64,000 bases of DNA from Pollutimonas bauzanensis (GCF_900129885.1 NZ_FQXE01000001.1:362406-426405), one strand, 5' to 3'; shown: positions 38,499 to 47,616, counted from the first letter of the stretch. Notes: generated by a model from the sequence alone, not told the origin. Numbers and translations are program-made.

Positions 38499-40309
38499 GG
38501 CACCGCCCGCAAGCGCGGGGCCGATGACTGCGCGCAGCGGGCGTCGCGCAAGCGCCGCTGCGTTTCAAAGGCATGGAAATGCGGTTCGATATCGCGCGGG
38601 TCTATCAGGCCCTGGCTGGCTTTGAAGATGGCGCATTCCATGGCGCAGCGCGCCGCGCCATGACCGCCCGCCTGATCCGGGGGCCACGCCGGGTCGGGCG
38701 CCGGGCCGACCGGCGTGCCGGCGCCGCGCAGGCTTTGCAGAAAGCCCGGCCACAATGCCGGCTCGAGGGTCTCGGCCACGACCGTGCGCCCGGCGTAGCC
38801 ATTCAGCTCGGGCAGCTGCTGCCTTCGGCATGCCGGGCAGCCCTGTGGATTGCGTATCCGCAAGGAGTCGGCCGGACACGCATACAGCTCCTGGATCAGG
38901 TCCAGCCACATGCGCCATTGGCCGCCGCTGCGATGCCGGCCGCCGCCGTCGGCCCCTGCCTGGGCATCGCGGCCTTGAGCCAAGACCTGCGCGGGCAAGG
39001 CGCAGTGGGCGCACAGAACCGGCAAAAGCGCCTGGCAGACGAGCAGCTTGAGCATGCCCGGCGCCGCCAGGAAATCGCGCGATACCCCGATGAAATCGGA
39101 AGCCAGGCGCTCTGGAACGAGCGCGGCCGACGGCGCGTGCACCGTGGTATAGATATTCACGCCCGAGCCGGCCAGGTCCATGAAGGCCCGGCCGGTTTCC
39201 TCGTCGCGGATCTCGCCCAGCAGCACATCGCTCATGGCCGAGCGCTTGAGCGCCCTGAGTTTGGCGGCATAGTTCTGATGGGCCGCGGCGCCGAGGTTTC
39301 TTGCCACCGAATTCTGTATGGCCCGGGGAATAAGGTACTCCACGGGGTCCTCGATGGTGATCACCTTGCGGTGGGCGGGAAGGCCCGCGATCAGCGAGGC
39401 CAGCGTGGTCGATTTGCCGGAGCCCACCGTGCCGGCGAAGATGATGGCGCCGCCTTCCGAGAGCATCGCCCGCTCGATGAGCCCGATCTGGTCCGGCAGG
39501 TAACCCAGTTGCTCCAGGGTGGGCAGGCACGCGGCGGCCTGGCGCTCGAGCAGGCGCAGGCACACGCTGGGGCCGCGTTCGGTGGCCAGCGAAGCCCAGC
39601 GCAGCATGATGGCCCTGCCATCGACCAGCCGCGTCATGCTGCCCTGCTGCTCTATCGTGGGATCGAACACGGCGCCATTGCCGCCGGAAATATCCATCCA
39701 CGCCACCGACAGCATGTCGGCGAGCATGCTGGTGGGCATGCGCCGGAAACATTCCGGCGAGATGTAGCGCCCTGATATGGTGTACTTCACTTCCGACTCG
39801 GGCTCATGGCTGGCGACGTTGATGTGCAGGTCGCTGGCGCCATTGCGCACGCCCCACTCGACCAGATTATGAAAGGCGTCGGCCAGAGCGGTCCTGGACT
39901 GCGCCAGGCGCGCGCCGGGCTGGCTGGCCAGCGATTTCGCCGTGACTTGATTGCGCGCGATCGCCAGCAGCAGGGGCGCCGCCAGCACGTAGCGGCAGGG
40001 GCTGGCCGGCACATGGCCGGACTGCAGGATGCGCCGGGCGAGCTCGTCCGCCTGGTCGCTGCCCACGTGTTCGGCCAGGGCAAAGATAGCGACGGACTGG
40101 TCCGTCAACAATACCGGGCACAGGCGGGCGGCCAGCGCCTCGACATTGAATTGCGCGCTCAGCGAGCGGGCGAAGCCCGGCGTCATGCGGGCCAGTTCGG
40201 CGGCGCTCGCCACCGGCACCGCTTGGGCGGTATCGAAGCGCGGCGGCATGCCGGGGCCCGCCGGGGATGGCGCAGGCAAGGCCCGGCGCCAGGAGGCGAA
40301 AGAGGCCAT
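38495..40309 (-). CDS. pilQ: PilQ-like pilus assembly ATPase (GspE/VirB11 family)
   Basis: A 604-residue secretion ATPase. Walker A is GTVGSGKSTTLASLIAGLPA near residue 290, followed by the Asp box TIEDPVEYLIPRAIQNSV and Walker B/His-box region SAMSDVLLGEIRDEETGRAF. A C-terminal Cys-rich segment (CAHCALPAQV, CPACRRQQLPELNG) resembles the zinc-binding C-M domain of GspE-type ATPases. I start at ATG 40307-40309, whose A overlaps the pilP stop (TAATG), the usual coupled arrangement; a longer ORF reaches 40342. Confidence 0.88.
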   Translation of the reverse strand: MASFASWRRALPAPSPAGPGMPPRFDTAQAVPVASAAELARMTPGFARSLSAQFNVEALAARLCPVLLTDQSVAIFALAEHVGSDQADELARRILQSGHVPASPCRYVLAAPLLLAIARNQVTAKSLASQPGARLAQSRTALADAFHNLVEWGVRNGASDLHINVASHEPESEVKYTISGRYISPECFRRMPTSMLADMLSVAWMDISGGNGAVFDPTIEQQGSMTRLVDGRAIMLRWASLATERGPSVCLRLLERQAAACLPTLEQLGYLPDQIGLIERAMLSEGGAIIFAGTVGSGKSTTLASLIAGLPAHRKVITIEDPVEYLIPRAIQNSVARNLGAAAHQNYAAKLRALKRSAMSDVLLGEIRDEETGRAFMDLAGSGVNIYTTVHAPSAALVPERLASDFIGVSRDFLAAPGMLKLLVCQALLPVLCAHCALPAQVLAQGRDAQAGADGGGRHRSGGQWRMWLDLIQELYACPADSLRIRNPQGCPACRRQQLPELNGYAGRTVVAETLEPALWPGFLQSLRGAGTPVGPAPDPAWPPDQAGGHGAARCAMECAIFKASQGLIDPRDIEPHFHAFETQRRLRDARCAQSSAPRLRAVP

Positions 40310-40830
40310 TACTCTGCCGTCCATAGCGAAGGAGGCAGGCACAGGGTGTGGGCCTCACCCTTGCGTTCGAGCTGGACGCAGGACCCCGAAATGCCGCGCA
40401 GCCTGTAGGCGTCGGGGTCGGCTTTCACACCCACCGGCAGGGCCTGGCCGCGCATGTAGACCCGGGGCTGCGAACCGACCAGGACTTCGGCGAGCAGTTT
40501 TTTCCCGACGCCGTATATCGCCACCAGTTTGAGCCCGCCGTCATGGGTATGAAGGCTGCCGTCAGCGGCGCCCGGCCCCGCCAGGCCTTCACTGCGCAAG
40601 GCCTTTTTCGCCTGGCTGAGAGCCAGTTCGGTATCCAGGCGCATCAGCTCGCGCACCGCCATTTGTTCGGCGGCCGGGTCGTCGGCCAGTGCCGCGGCGG
40701 CCTGCGGCGCGGCCGGCCCCGGCAGCGCCAGCAGGACGTGGGCGGCAGCCTCAAGAAAGCGCCTGCGCATCGGCCGCGGGCGATGCCGCAGCGGCCCGGC
40801 CGCCGGGCTCGGGATGGATTTCGACTTCAT
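40309..40830 (-). CDS. pilP: PilP-like type IVb pilus biogenesis protein
   Basis: A 173-residue protein with a basic N-terminus and a hydrophobic stretch (RRRFLEAAAHVLLALPG) that may be a signal peptide or anchor, followed by LMRLDTELALSQAKKALRSE and a small beta domain (LKLVAIYGVGKKLLAEVLVG, VYMRGQALPVG, SCVQLERKGEAHTLCLPPS). This layout suits PilP of IncI pili. AAGGAG lies six bases before ATG 40830, so I keep this start although it overlaps pilO by 80 bases. The assignment leans on gene order. Confidence 0.72.
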   Translation of the reverse strand: MKSKSIPSPAAGPLRHRPRPMRRRFLEAAAHVLLALPGPAAPQAAAALADDPAAEQMAVRELMRLDTELALSQAKKALRSEGLAGPGAADGSLHTHDGGLKLVAIYGVGKKLLAEVLVGSQPRVYMRGQALPVGVKADPDAYRLRGISGSCVQLERKGEAHTLCLPPSLWTAE

Positions 40831-42118
40831 ACAGCACTCCTTGGAGAGACAGGCTCAAACTGCTGTTTTTCAAGCCTGGTTGTTCGACCTGGTGCAGCGT
40901 GAGCCGGGCCTTGCTCCATGCCACGGACGCGGTATGCGGCAGAAGCAGGCCGCCCGAGCGCAGGGGACCGCCAAGCTGCACAAGACGGGAGAAATAAAGG
41001 GGCGCGCCAGGCGGCCTGGGCAGCGGCCTGCCTTGCGCATCGCGGGGCACCGATACAGGCAGCGGCTCCGGCTTGCCGACCTGCATCTGGCCGAAGGCGG
41101 GCCGTATCGCCTGCAGCGAACTGAACAGTTCGCGCTCGTTATGCGAGGAAGTATTCAAGCGCAGGGCCAGCAAGGGCGCCGCGGAGGACGGCAGGCTCCA
41201 CGCGGCCCGCGCCTGATCCAGGGAAACGAAGTCGACTGCCCAGTTCCCGGGCGCGGCGGCCAGAAACCGGCTATTGCTGGCAGCGGCGCCGCGCCGCTCG
41301 TAATGCGCCTGGCAGCGCCATTGCAGCAGTTGGGCGCCGCATTCGGCCTGGCGCAGCACCCAGCCGCCCACGCCCACGGGCAGCCCGTAGAAGGTATCGA
41401 ACAGTGCCCTGGTCCCCTGGACGCCGTGCACGAAAAGGCCCTGGGCGGAGTGTTCGACGGCCAGCCGCCATGCCTGGCGGGGATCCGTGGCGGCCTTGCG
41501 CGCCGGGGCGCCGGGCGGCGGCCGCAACAAGGGCCAAAGACGCGGCAGCAACAGCACCAGCACCAGGGCCAGCGCAAAGGACTGCACCGGCCAGGGCAGC
41601 ACGGGCCGCCAGCGGCTCAAGGCATGCAGGCGGCTATACGGCGAACTGGCGGCCTCGATGGCGGCAAGGCTGGGCGCCTCGGGCGCCCGCGGATCGCCCA
41701 GCAACACGAGTTGCGGATAGGCCTGGCGCAATTCCGCCAGGACCGGCAGCGCATCGTCCGGGCTGGCGTACAAGCGATCGGTGCGGGCGACGACGGCGCC
41801 TTCATGCACCGCCACCAGCCAGCATCCGGCCTGGCCCATGTCCAGCAACAGGACGATGGTGCCGGTGGAGAACAGCTGCGCCACGTTCTGCGCCGCCGAA
41901 TGCAGGCCGGCTTTGCGCTGCGCCCGGCCGGTTTTCAATGCCGCCACGCCCACCGAGCCCGCCGACTCCCCCGCCAGCACCATATGGGTCGCCCTGTGCC
42001 GCCTGGCCAGCCGCAGCCCGAGGCGCTGCGCCCTGCCCCCCAGCAAGGGCAGCCATTCCATGCCGAACACCAGGGTGGCGGACGGCAAGGGCAGCACCAG
42101 GGATTCGCTCGCGCCCAT
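40751..42118 (-). CDS. pilO: PilO-like type IVb pilus accessory protein
   Basis: A 455-residue protein of the PilO2 (pilin accessory) type. The N-terminal half looks like an actin/ASKHA-like domain (VFGMEWLPLLGGRAQR, VLLLDMGQAGCWLVAVHEGA), followed by a transmembrane helix near residue 180-196 (PVQSFALALVLVLLLPRLWP) and a C-terminal periplasmic part. It lies between pilN and pilP as in R64. The C-terminal 80 bases overlap pilP. Family identity is from domain layout and order, not alignment. Confidence 0.75.
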   Translation of the reverse strand: MGASESLVLPLPSATLVFGMEWLPLLGGRAQRLGLRLARRHRATHMVLAGESAGSVGVAALKTGRAQRKAGLHSAAQNVAQLFSTGTIVLLLDMGQAGCWLVAVHEGAVVARTDRLYASPDDALPVLAELRQAYPQLVLLGDPRAPEAPSLAAIEAASSPYSRLHALSRWRPVLPWPVQSFALALVLVLLLPRLWPLLRPPPGAPARKAATDPRQAWRLAVEHSAQGLFVHGVQGTRALFDTFYGLPVGVGGWVLRQAECGAQLLQWRCQAHYERRGAAASNSRFLAAAPGNWAVDFVSLDQARAAWSLPSSAAPLLALRLNTSSHNERELFSSLQAIRPAFGQMQVGKPEPLPVSVPRDAQGRPLPRPPGAPLYFSRLVQLGGPLRSGGLLLPHTASVAWSKARLTLHQVEQPGLKNSSLSLSLQGVLYEVEIHPEPGGRAAAASPAADAQALS

Positions 42119-42122
42119 GGCG

Positions 42123-43721
42123 TCAGAACCCTTCCTCGACCTGCGCGGTGACGACCATGACGGTGGTCAGATGCTGGGCCGCCGCGCGGTCGCTGCCGCC
42201 CAGGACTATAGGCAGGCCGGGGTTCAGGCGCCTGCCCTCGGTTTCCTCCTGGCTGCGGTCAAAGCCCGAAATGAGCAGCGGCTGGCCCGGCTGCAAGACC
42301 ACTTGCTGCACGGTGCCGTTGCCGTCTATGGTGACCTGCTGCAGCTGCAGGGGATTTTCCTTGTCGCCGAAGGTGACGGTTTTCAGCGGCTGGGCCACCG
42401 TATTGTCGTAAGCGACCGACAGCAGGATCTGGCCGTCGTCCTGCGCATCGGGAACCAGCGTGATCAGCGAACCCACGGTTTCTTCGCGCTGGCTCACCGA
42501 TACCGATGGCAAGGCCATGCCGGAGCCGCTGGCAAGCGCCGTGGTCTGCACCTTGTCGATATAGGAAAACGTAGTGCGCACGGCATGGGTGACCGGACGC
42601 CGGTTCAAGGTCAATACCGGCATGCTGCTGCGGCGCACGACCCGCCCTGCCTGGCCCAATGCCTTGATGAGAGAGTCCGACCCCTGGAACGGGCCCTGGT
42701 TCAGGCCCAGGCTCAGGCTGGCGGCGTCGGCCACGCTGGAGCCGGGCAGCGCCATGGCGGCGGCCGCCTTGGCGCTGGAAAAGACCAGATTCCAATCGAG
42801 GCCGGCCTCGGCATTGTCGTTGACCGATACCGTCAGTTCTTCGAATACCAGCCGTACCCGGCGCGTCAGGGCCCGGTTCTCGCGCTCAAGATACCGGCCT
42901 ATGCCTTGCAGGACTTCGGGGGTATCGGTGACGATGATGGCCGAGCTGGCCCCGGGCTCGGCAACCAGCACGCCGGCGCGCGACAGGAAAGGCTCGATGC
43001 GCGCCCGCACCACCGCCAGCAGGTCGTGCGCGTCGCTGCTCAGGCTGGTTCTGGAAGTGCTGACAAAGCCTTCGGTCTTGTTGCTGCCGCCCAGGCCCAG
43101 GGAAGCCTCGGCATTGGCGTTGAGCGTCAGGGCGCGCACATTGAATACCCGGGTTTCGGTGCGAAAGAATTCGATGCGCTCGTTCTGATAGCGCCACATG
43201 ACGCCCAGGCGCGCCCCGACCCGGTCGAGTATCCTGGCCAGGGGCTCGGCGCCCCCCGCCAGCGCTACCGTGGAAGCCGCCGCGACCGCCGCCGCGCCCG
43301 GCGCGAGCCCCGAGGCACCCAGGCGCGGCAGGAAATGCTCCAGCGGCAGCAAGGCATCGGGCCTGATGTGCACGGCGATATTGGTGGCCGCCGTGATGCG
43401 CTGGGCCAGGCGCGGCAGGTCCATGGGCCCGTCGGCGAACATCAGTGTCGTGTTGACGTTGGCCCGCAAGGCCGCCGGCAGGGTCAGTTCGCGCGCCAGA
43501 GGCTGCGCCCGGCCCGCCAGCCATGGGCGCGCCACGTCCTGCGCGGCCCGCCTTTCGTCCTGGCTGCCCAGGGAGCGGGCGAAACCTTCATGGCGCAGCT
43601 TGACGGAGGACCCGGCCTGGCCTATGGTTGCGGCGATTTGCTGCATTCTTGCGCCCAGCGCGCAGCCCGACGCCAGGACACACAGCCCTGTCGCCGCCAG
43701 ATGCCGCGAGTATCGGTTCAT
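42123..43721 (-). CDS. pilN: PilN-like outer-membrane secretin lipoprotein
   Basis: A 532-residue lipoprotein secretin. The signal peptide ends in the lipobox LASGC with Cys20 (MNRYSRHLAATGLCVLASGC). N-domains span about residues 100-320 (FFRTETRVFNVRALTLNANA; ASSAIIVTDTPEVLQGIGRY), and the secretin barrel follows, with VGSLITLVPDAQDDGQILLS and GQPLLISGFDRSQEETEGRR. It forms the outer-membrane pore for the pilus. ATG 43719-43721 overlaps the pilL stop by four bases. Confidence 0.88.
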   Translation of the reverse strand: MNRYSRHLAATGLCVLASGCALGARMQQIAATIGQAGSSVKLRHEGFARSLGSQDERRAAQDVARPWLAGRAQPLARELTLPAALRANVNTTLMFADGPMDLPRLAQRITAATNIAVHIRPDALLPLEHFLPRLGASGLAPGAAAVAAASTVALAGGAEPLARILDRVGARLGVMWRYQNERIEFFRTETRVFNVRALTLNANAEASLGLGGSNKTEGFVSTSRTSLSSDAHDLLAVVRARIEPFLSRAGVLVAEPGASSAIIVTDTPEVLQGIGRYLERENRALTRRVRLVFEELTVSVNDNAEAGLDWNLVFSSAKAAAAMALPGSSVADAASLSLGLNQGPFQGSDSLIKALGQAGRVVRRSSMPVLTLNRRPVTHAVRTTFSYIDKVQTTALASGSGMALPSVSVSQREETVGSLITLVPDAQDDGQILLSVAYDNTVAQPLKTVTFGDKENPLQLQQVTIDGNGTVQQVVLQPGQPLLISGFDRSQEETEGRRLNPGLPIVLGGSDRAAAQHLTTVMVVTAQVEEGF

Positions 43722-44710
43722 GGCGACCCCGCCGCGCCGGCCGTGCGATCGCAGGGCTGCGCATAAGGCACGATGCGCAAGACGCGATTCGAATAGAAGC
43801 AGGGCTGCAGGGGCCGGTCCGACAATTCGGTGGATGCCAGCAGTTCCCGCACGGCGAGCTTGAAACCCGGCTCGAAAGTGGCCGAACCGACGATGGGGAT
43901 GTCGGCATCGACGGCCCAGTGCTCGGGCTCGAACGTCCACCCTGCCGCCCCGGCCCAGCGCGCCAGCGCGGACCGCAGATTCAGGTCCCGCGGGCTGACC
44001 TCGTAGCGTTGCGGTTCGGAAGATTGCGACGATTGCGACGATTGTGGCGGCTGCGGCGGCTGCGACAATGGCGACAATGTCGACAATGGCGGCGATTGCG
44101 GCGGCTGCGGCGATTGCCGCCCTTCGGCGAGCGGGGCGGACCGGGCGGCTATCCGGGCCGGGTCGAAGCTTGCGGCGGTGAGCCGCGACGCCGGCGCCGG
44201 CGCGGCCAGCGCGGGGGGTTCAGGCATGGCCCGCGCAGGCGCGGTGGCAGCCTGAGCCGACGCGCCTATAGCTTGAGACGACGCGGTTGCGGCCAAAGCC
44301 GTCGCGCCTGCGCCTTGCGTCGCCGCTGCCGCGGCGGCTTCAGGCGGCCCGCCCAGCCGCTCGACCAGGGCTTTCAAGTGCCCGCCGCGCAGGACCAGTT
44401 CAGGCCAGACGCCGCCCAGGACCATATAGGGCCCTTCATGCGTATACGCCAGGGGACGATCGCCGCCGGCGGTGTGTTCGAAAACCGCGGGCAAGGCCTG
44501 GCGCGGCGCGAATTGCAGCCAGGTCTGGCGCCCGTTGTCGAATACCTGCAGCGGCGCCACCGCCCTGTCGCCCGACAGGCGCCAGGCGAAACTGTAGTGC
44601 GCGGCCGCGCTTTGCCCCGGCTTTCCAGGGATGAGCCGGGACCAGTCCGGCCCGCCCGCGCACGCCGGCAATAGCCCTGACAGTATCGCAACAAGAAGCA
44701 TTCTGGCCAT
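43718..44710 (-). CDS. pilL: PilL-like lipoprotein with TcpQ-type C-terminal domain
   Basis: A 330-residue lipoprotein: signal peptide with LPAC lipobox (Cys17), an N-terminal domain to about residue 120, a long Ala/Pro/Gln/Ser linker (about 120-236, including SQPPQPPQSSQSSQSSEPQ), and a C-terminal TcpQ domain (LRSALARWAGAAGWTFEPEH, ATFEPGFKLAVRELLASTEL, PCFYSNRVLRIVPYA), which helps the secretin fold. The linker is encoded by a tandem-repeat tract. It is the first gene of the pil operon; AGGTG precedes the ATG. Confidence 0.83.
   Translation of the reverse strand: MARMLLVAILSGLLPACAGGPDWSRLIPGKPGQSAAAHYSFAWRLSGDRAVAPLQVFDNGRQTWLQFAPRQALPAVFEHTAGGDRPLAYTHEGPYMVLGGVWPELVLRGGHLKALVERLGGPPEAAAAAATQGAGATALAATASSQAIGASAQAATAPARAMPEPPALAAPAPASRLTAASFDPARIAARSAPLAEGRQSPQPPQSPPLSTLSPLSQPPQPPQSSQSSQSSEPQRYEVSPRDLNLRSALARWAGAAGWTFEPEHWAVDADIPIVGSATFEPGFKLAVRELLASTELSDRPLQPCFYSNRVLRIVPYAQPCDRTAGAAGSP
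44015..44122. repeat. Codon-level tandem repeat tract inside pilL
   Basis: Short imperfect units of 9-12 bases (GATTGCGAC, GGCGGCTGC, GACAATGGC) repeat through this stretch, coding for the Pro/Gln/Ser linker. Being multiples of three, length changes keep the frame. A likely slippage-prone tract. Confidence 0.6.
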
Positions 44711-44881
44711 TTACGCACCTGAACAAGATAGACCGCGCCATGCCTTGGCGTTGCCGCTATCTTGCGCATGCCGGGCGGCCGGCGCCAGACTGGCTTGTAC
44801 GGATGGAAAGTTTTGTCGCCTCACCAAGGCCGAAAATAAGCGTTGAAAATCAGGGCATCGATTATTTTTTGATGACCATGA

Positions 44882-44928
44882 AAACAAGACACCCCGTGGG
44901 CTCAATTTGCCCACGGGGTGTCTTGTTT
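44882..44928 (-). terminator. Intrinsic terminator after the binding-protein gene
   Basis: A perfect 19-base inverted repeat (44882-44900 with 44910-44928; arm AAACAAGACACCCCGTGGG) around a 9-base loop, with TTTT at its minus-strand end. It lies 51 bases past the stop of the gene at 44980 and before pilL, so it ends the dadA-binding protein transcript and insulates the pil operon. Confidence 0.85.
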
Positions 44929-44979
44929 GCGCCAGTAGCGCCTGCGGCCGGCCTTGGGGACCGGCCCGGCTTTATGCGA

Positions 44980-46302
44980 TCAACGCTCGCGCATGATCTG
45001 GCCCGCTTCGGCGGAGGCCGATTTCAGGGCCGTCACCGCGGGCTGCTTGCCGTTGAAAGCGCCGTCCAGCTTCTGCTGGAACATGGCCTTGATCTTGGGA
45101 TAATTGTTGACGCGGAAACCGCGAGACGTGACGGCGGGGCTGGTGGCATAGGCCGCCACCAGGCTCTGCCAGTCGCCCAGGTTCTTGTAATAGCCCTTGT
45201 CGGTTTGTTCGAAGGCCTGCTTGGTCAGAGGCAGGAAGCCGGTGTCTTGAAACCAGCCGGCCGCCTGTTTGGGCTGGCTGAGCCAGGACAGGAACTTCAC
45301 GCTGGCGGCGTCGCTTTCCTTGGGCTGGCCGGCAATGGCCCATAGCGCGGAGCCGCCCACGAAGGGATTGCCCGGCTTCTGGGTGACTTCGGGGTAATAC
45401 GGCAGGCCGCTGATGGCGAAGTCCAGCTTCTTGGAGTCTTTGAACCAGCCCAGGTTGCTGGAAGTGGACATCAGCACCGCGCATTCGCCATTGGCGAAAC
45501 GCTTGGCCGCCACCTTGTCGAATTCGGGCTTGACCAGCAATTCGGTGCGCACCCAGCTGATCATCATCGACAGATGGCGTATGTACATCGAATCGAAGGT
45601 GAAGACCGGGGTGCCCTTGGCTTTCAGGCCATTGTCGTCGGTGGTGTAGGGCTGGTTGTTCACCGCCGCCAGGTTTTCCAGGTTGATGGACACCGGCTGG
45701 TCGCTGGTCAGAGGGCAATTGCGCGAGCCATTGTTGGCCATGGTGACCAGCTGGTCCTGCAGCCCTTTCCAGGACCGCTGCGGCACGGCGGGCTTGATGC
45801 CGGCCTTCTTGAAGGCGTCTACGTTGTAGTACATGACCGGCACATCGACCATGTAGGGAAAGGCCAGCAGGCGCCCTTTGCTGTCGCGGATGAAAGCGTT
45901 GGCGTCGGACAAAAACCATTTGGCGTCTTTGACCGGGTATTTGGCGGCCAGGACATGCAGGGGCTGGATATAGGACCGCTTGGCGATCTCGTCGGGCGCT
46001 CGGGAGTCGTCGAGCTGGACCAGATTCGGCTTGTCCTCTTGTTTCTTGGCCTTGGCCAGCGCCGCTTCGATATCCTCGGGCGTGGCGAAGGCTTTCAGTT
46101 CGACCTTGACTTCTTTCTGGTCCTTGTTGAAATCCTTGACCAGGTCCTCGAAGGCTTTCTTGTTATAGGGATTGAGGGAATGCCAGACCTGGATATCGGT
46201 GGCGGCCGAGGCGGCCATGGACGAAAGCAGCAGGGAGCCGGCGCTTATCCACGCCAGGCGGCGCCCGGAACCGGGAGCGCCAGAAAACCAGTGTTGTTTC
46301 AT
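44980..46302 (-). CDS. ABC-transporter solute-binding protein, UgpB-like
   Basis: A 440-residue periplasmic binding protein (type 1 extracellular solute-binding). The signal peptide is cleaved near residue 33 (SLLLSSMAASA/ATDIQVWHS), and the start of the mature protein, IQVWHSLNPYNKKAFEDLVK, resembles UgpB, which binds glycerol-3-phosphate. No permease or ATPase gene is nearby, so it is an orphan that must use a transporter elsewhere or have another ligand. It begins 7 bases after the dadA-like stop, so both share an mRNA. Confidence 0.88.
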   Translation of the reverse strand: MKQHWFSGAPGSGRRLAWISAGSLLLSSMAASAATDIQVWHSLNPYNKKAFEDLVKDFNKDQKEVKVELKAFATPEDIEAALAKAKKQEDKPNLVQLDDSRAPDEIAKRSYIQPLHVLAAKYPVKDAKWFLSDANAFIRDSKGRLLAFPYMVDVPVMYYNVDAFKKAGIKPAVPQRSWKGLQDQLVTMANNGSRNCPLTSDQPVSINLENLAAVNNQPYTTDDNGLKAKGTPVFTFDSMYIRHLSMMISWVRTELLVKPEFDKVAAKRFANGECAVLMSTSSNLGWFKDSKKLDFAISGLPYYPEVTQKPGNPFVGGSALWAIAGQPKESDAASVKFLSWLSQPKQAAGWFQDTGFLPLTKQAFEQTDKGYYKNLGDWQSLVAAYATSPAVTSRGFRVNNYPKIKAMFQQKLDGAFNGKQPAVTALKSASAEAGQIMRER

Positions 46303-46309
46303 AAGACAA

Positions 46310-47563
46310 TTAGCCTAGAAAAGGAAATTCGGGTTCGGGCCGGCGGCCGGAAATCAGGTCGGCCAGAGCGCGGCCGGAACCGACGCCCATGGTCCAGCCC
46401 AATGTGCCGTGCCCGGTATTAAGGTACAGGTTCTGAATTCTTGTTCTGCCAATGAGGGGAACATTTGAGGGAGTCGTGGGACGCAGGCCTGACCAGTAGC
46501 GTACGTTATCAAAATCGAGCGCCGTTGGAAACAATTCTCGCGCGAATTGGGCCATATTTTCGCAACGGATTGTATTAAGAGCGCGCGAATAGCCGGAAAG
46601 TTCCGCAGTGCCGGCCATGCGCAGCTGATTGCCCAGGCGGCTGTAAACCATCTTGTGCGCGCTGTCGGTCAGGCTGACCATGGGCGCGGCCGCCTCGTTG
46701 ACGATATCGAAGGAGGCGGAATAGCCTTTGGCGGGATAGACATTGCACGGCACCCCCAGAGGCGCGACGAAATGCGGGGTGTAGGATCCCAGCGCGGCCA
46801 CGTAGGCGTCGGCCTGGATGGTTTCGTACAGGCCGTCAGGCCTGATGACCTCGGCGCCCTGGATGCGCCCGCCGACCGATATCAGGCGGCTGAGCTGGGT
46901 GGAAAAACGGAATTCCACCCCCGCGTCGCGGGCGCGCTCGGCCAATGCCGTGGTAAACAGATAGATATCGCCGGTTTCGTCTTCCGCCGTATAGTCGCCG
47001 CCCACGATAGTGCCGCGCAAATGCGCCAGCGCGGGTTCCAGCTGGATGATTTCGTCCGTGGTGACAATCCGGCGGTCCACGCCGAAGTCGCGCATGACCC
47101 CGGCCATTTCCTGGGAATTCTCGAATTCGGCCGGATCGCGGTAGAAATTCAGTATGCCGCGTTCAAGATGGTTGTACTGTATGTCCAGTTCGGCGCGCAT
47201 TTGCCGCAGGGTGCCGCGGCTGTATTCGGCCAGGCGGACCATGGCGCGGATGTTCGGCGCGAGGCGCCCGGGCAGGCACTCGCGCAGGAACATCAGCGCC
47301 CACCACCATTGGCGCGGATCGAACTGCGGCTTGAACAGGATGGGGGCATCGTCCTTGAATAGCCAGCGCGCCAGCTTCATGGGCGCCTGCGGATTGGCCC
47401 AGGGCTCGGAATACGATACTGATATCTGGCAGCCATTGGCCCGGCTGGTTTCCTGGGCGGGGCCGCTTTCGCGATCGATGACCACCACCTCGTGCCCCGC
47501 CTGGCGCAGCCACCATGCCGTGGATGTTCCGATAATGCCGCTACCGAGTACCGCTATTCTCAT
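46310..47563 (-). CDS. dadA: D-amino-acid dehydrogenase, DadA-like FAD protein
   Basis: A 417-residue DAO-family flavoprotein. The FAD motif is MRIAVLGSGIIGTSTAWWLR followed by VVVIDRESGPAQETSRANGC, and the C-terminal flavin-contacting segment is YLNTGHGTLGWTMGVGSGRA. DadA-type enzymes oxidise D-amino acids and pass electrons to the respiratory chain. ATG 47561-47563 has AGGA five bases upstream; a long upstream frame extension has no homology. No alr/dadX racemase lies beside it; instead a UgpB-like gene follows. The substrate is therefore not certain. Confidence 0.88.
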   Translation of the reverse strand: MRIAVLGSGIIGTSTAWWLRQAGHEVVVIDRESGPAQETSRANGCQISVSYSEPWANPQAPMKLARWLFKDDAPILFKPQFDPRQWWWALMFLRECLPGRLAPNIRAMVRLAEYSRGTLRQMRAELDIQYNHLERGILNFYRDPAEFENSQEMAGVMRDFGVDRRIVTTDEIIQLEPALAHLRGTIVGGDYTAEDETGDIYLFTTALAERARDAGVEFRFSTQLSRLISVGGRIQGAEVIRPDGLYETIQADAYVAALGSYTPHFVAPLGVPCNVYPAKGYSASFDIVNEAAAPMVSLTDSAHKMVYSRLGNQLRMAGTAELSGYSRALNTIRCENMAQFARELFPTALDFDNVRYWSGLRPTTPSNVPLIGRTRIQNLYLNTGHGTLGWTMGVGSGRALADLISGRRPEPEFPFLG

Positions 47564-47585
47564 AGTTCCTGCCTTTAATGCTGAT

Positions 47586-47616
47586 GGAAAGACGCGCGCC
47601 GCGGCGCGCCCTTTCC
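47586..47616 (-). terminator. Terminator-like GC hairpin between reductase and dadA
   Basis: GGAAAG (47586-47591) pairs with CTTTCC (47611-47616), and the inner GCGCGCC/GGCGCGC stem pairs with one bulge. It lies just past the stop of the reductase gene (minus) and before dadA; there is no clear T-run. Confidence 0.5.
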
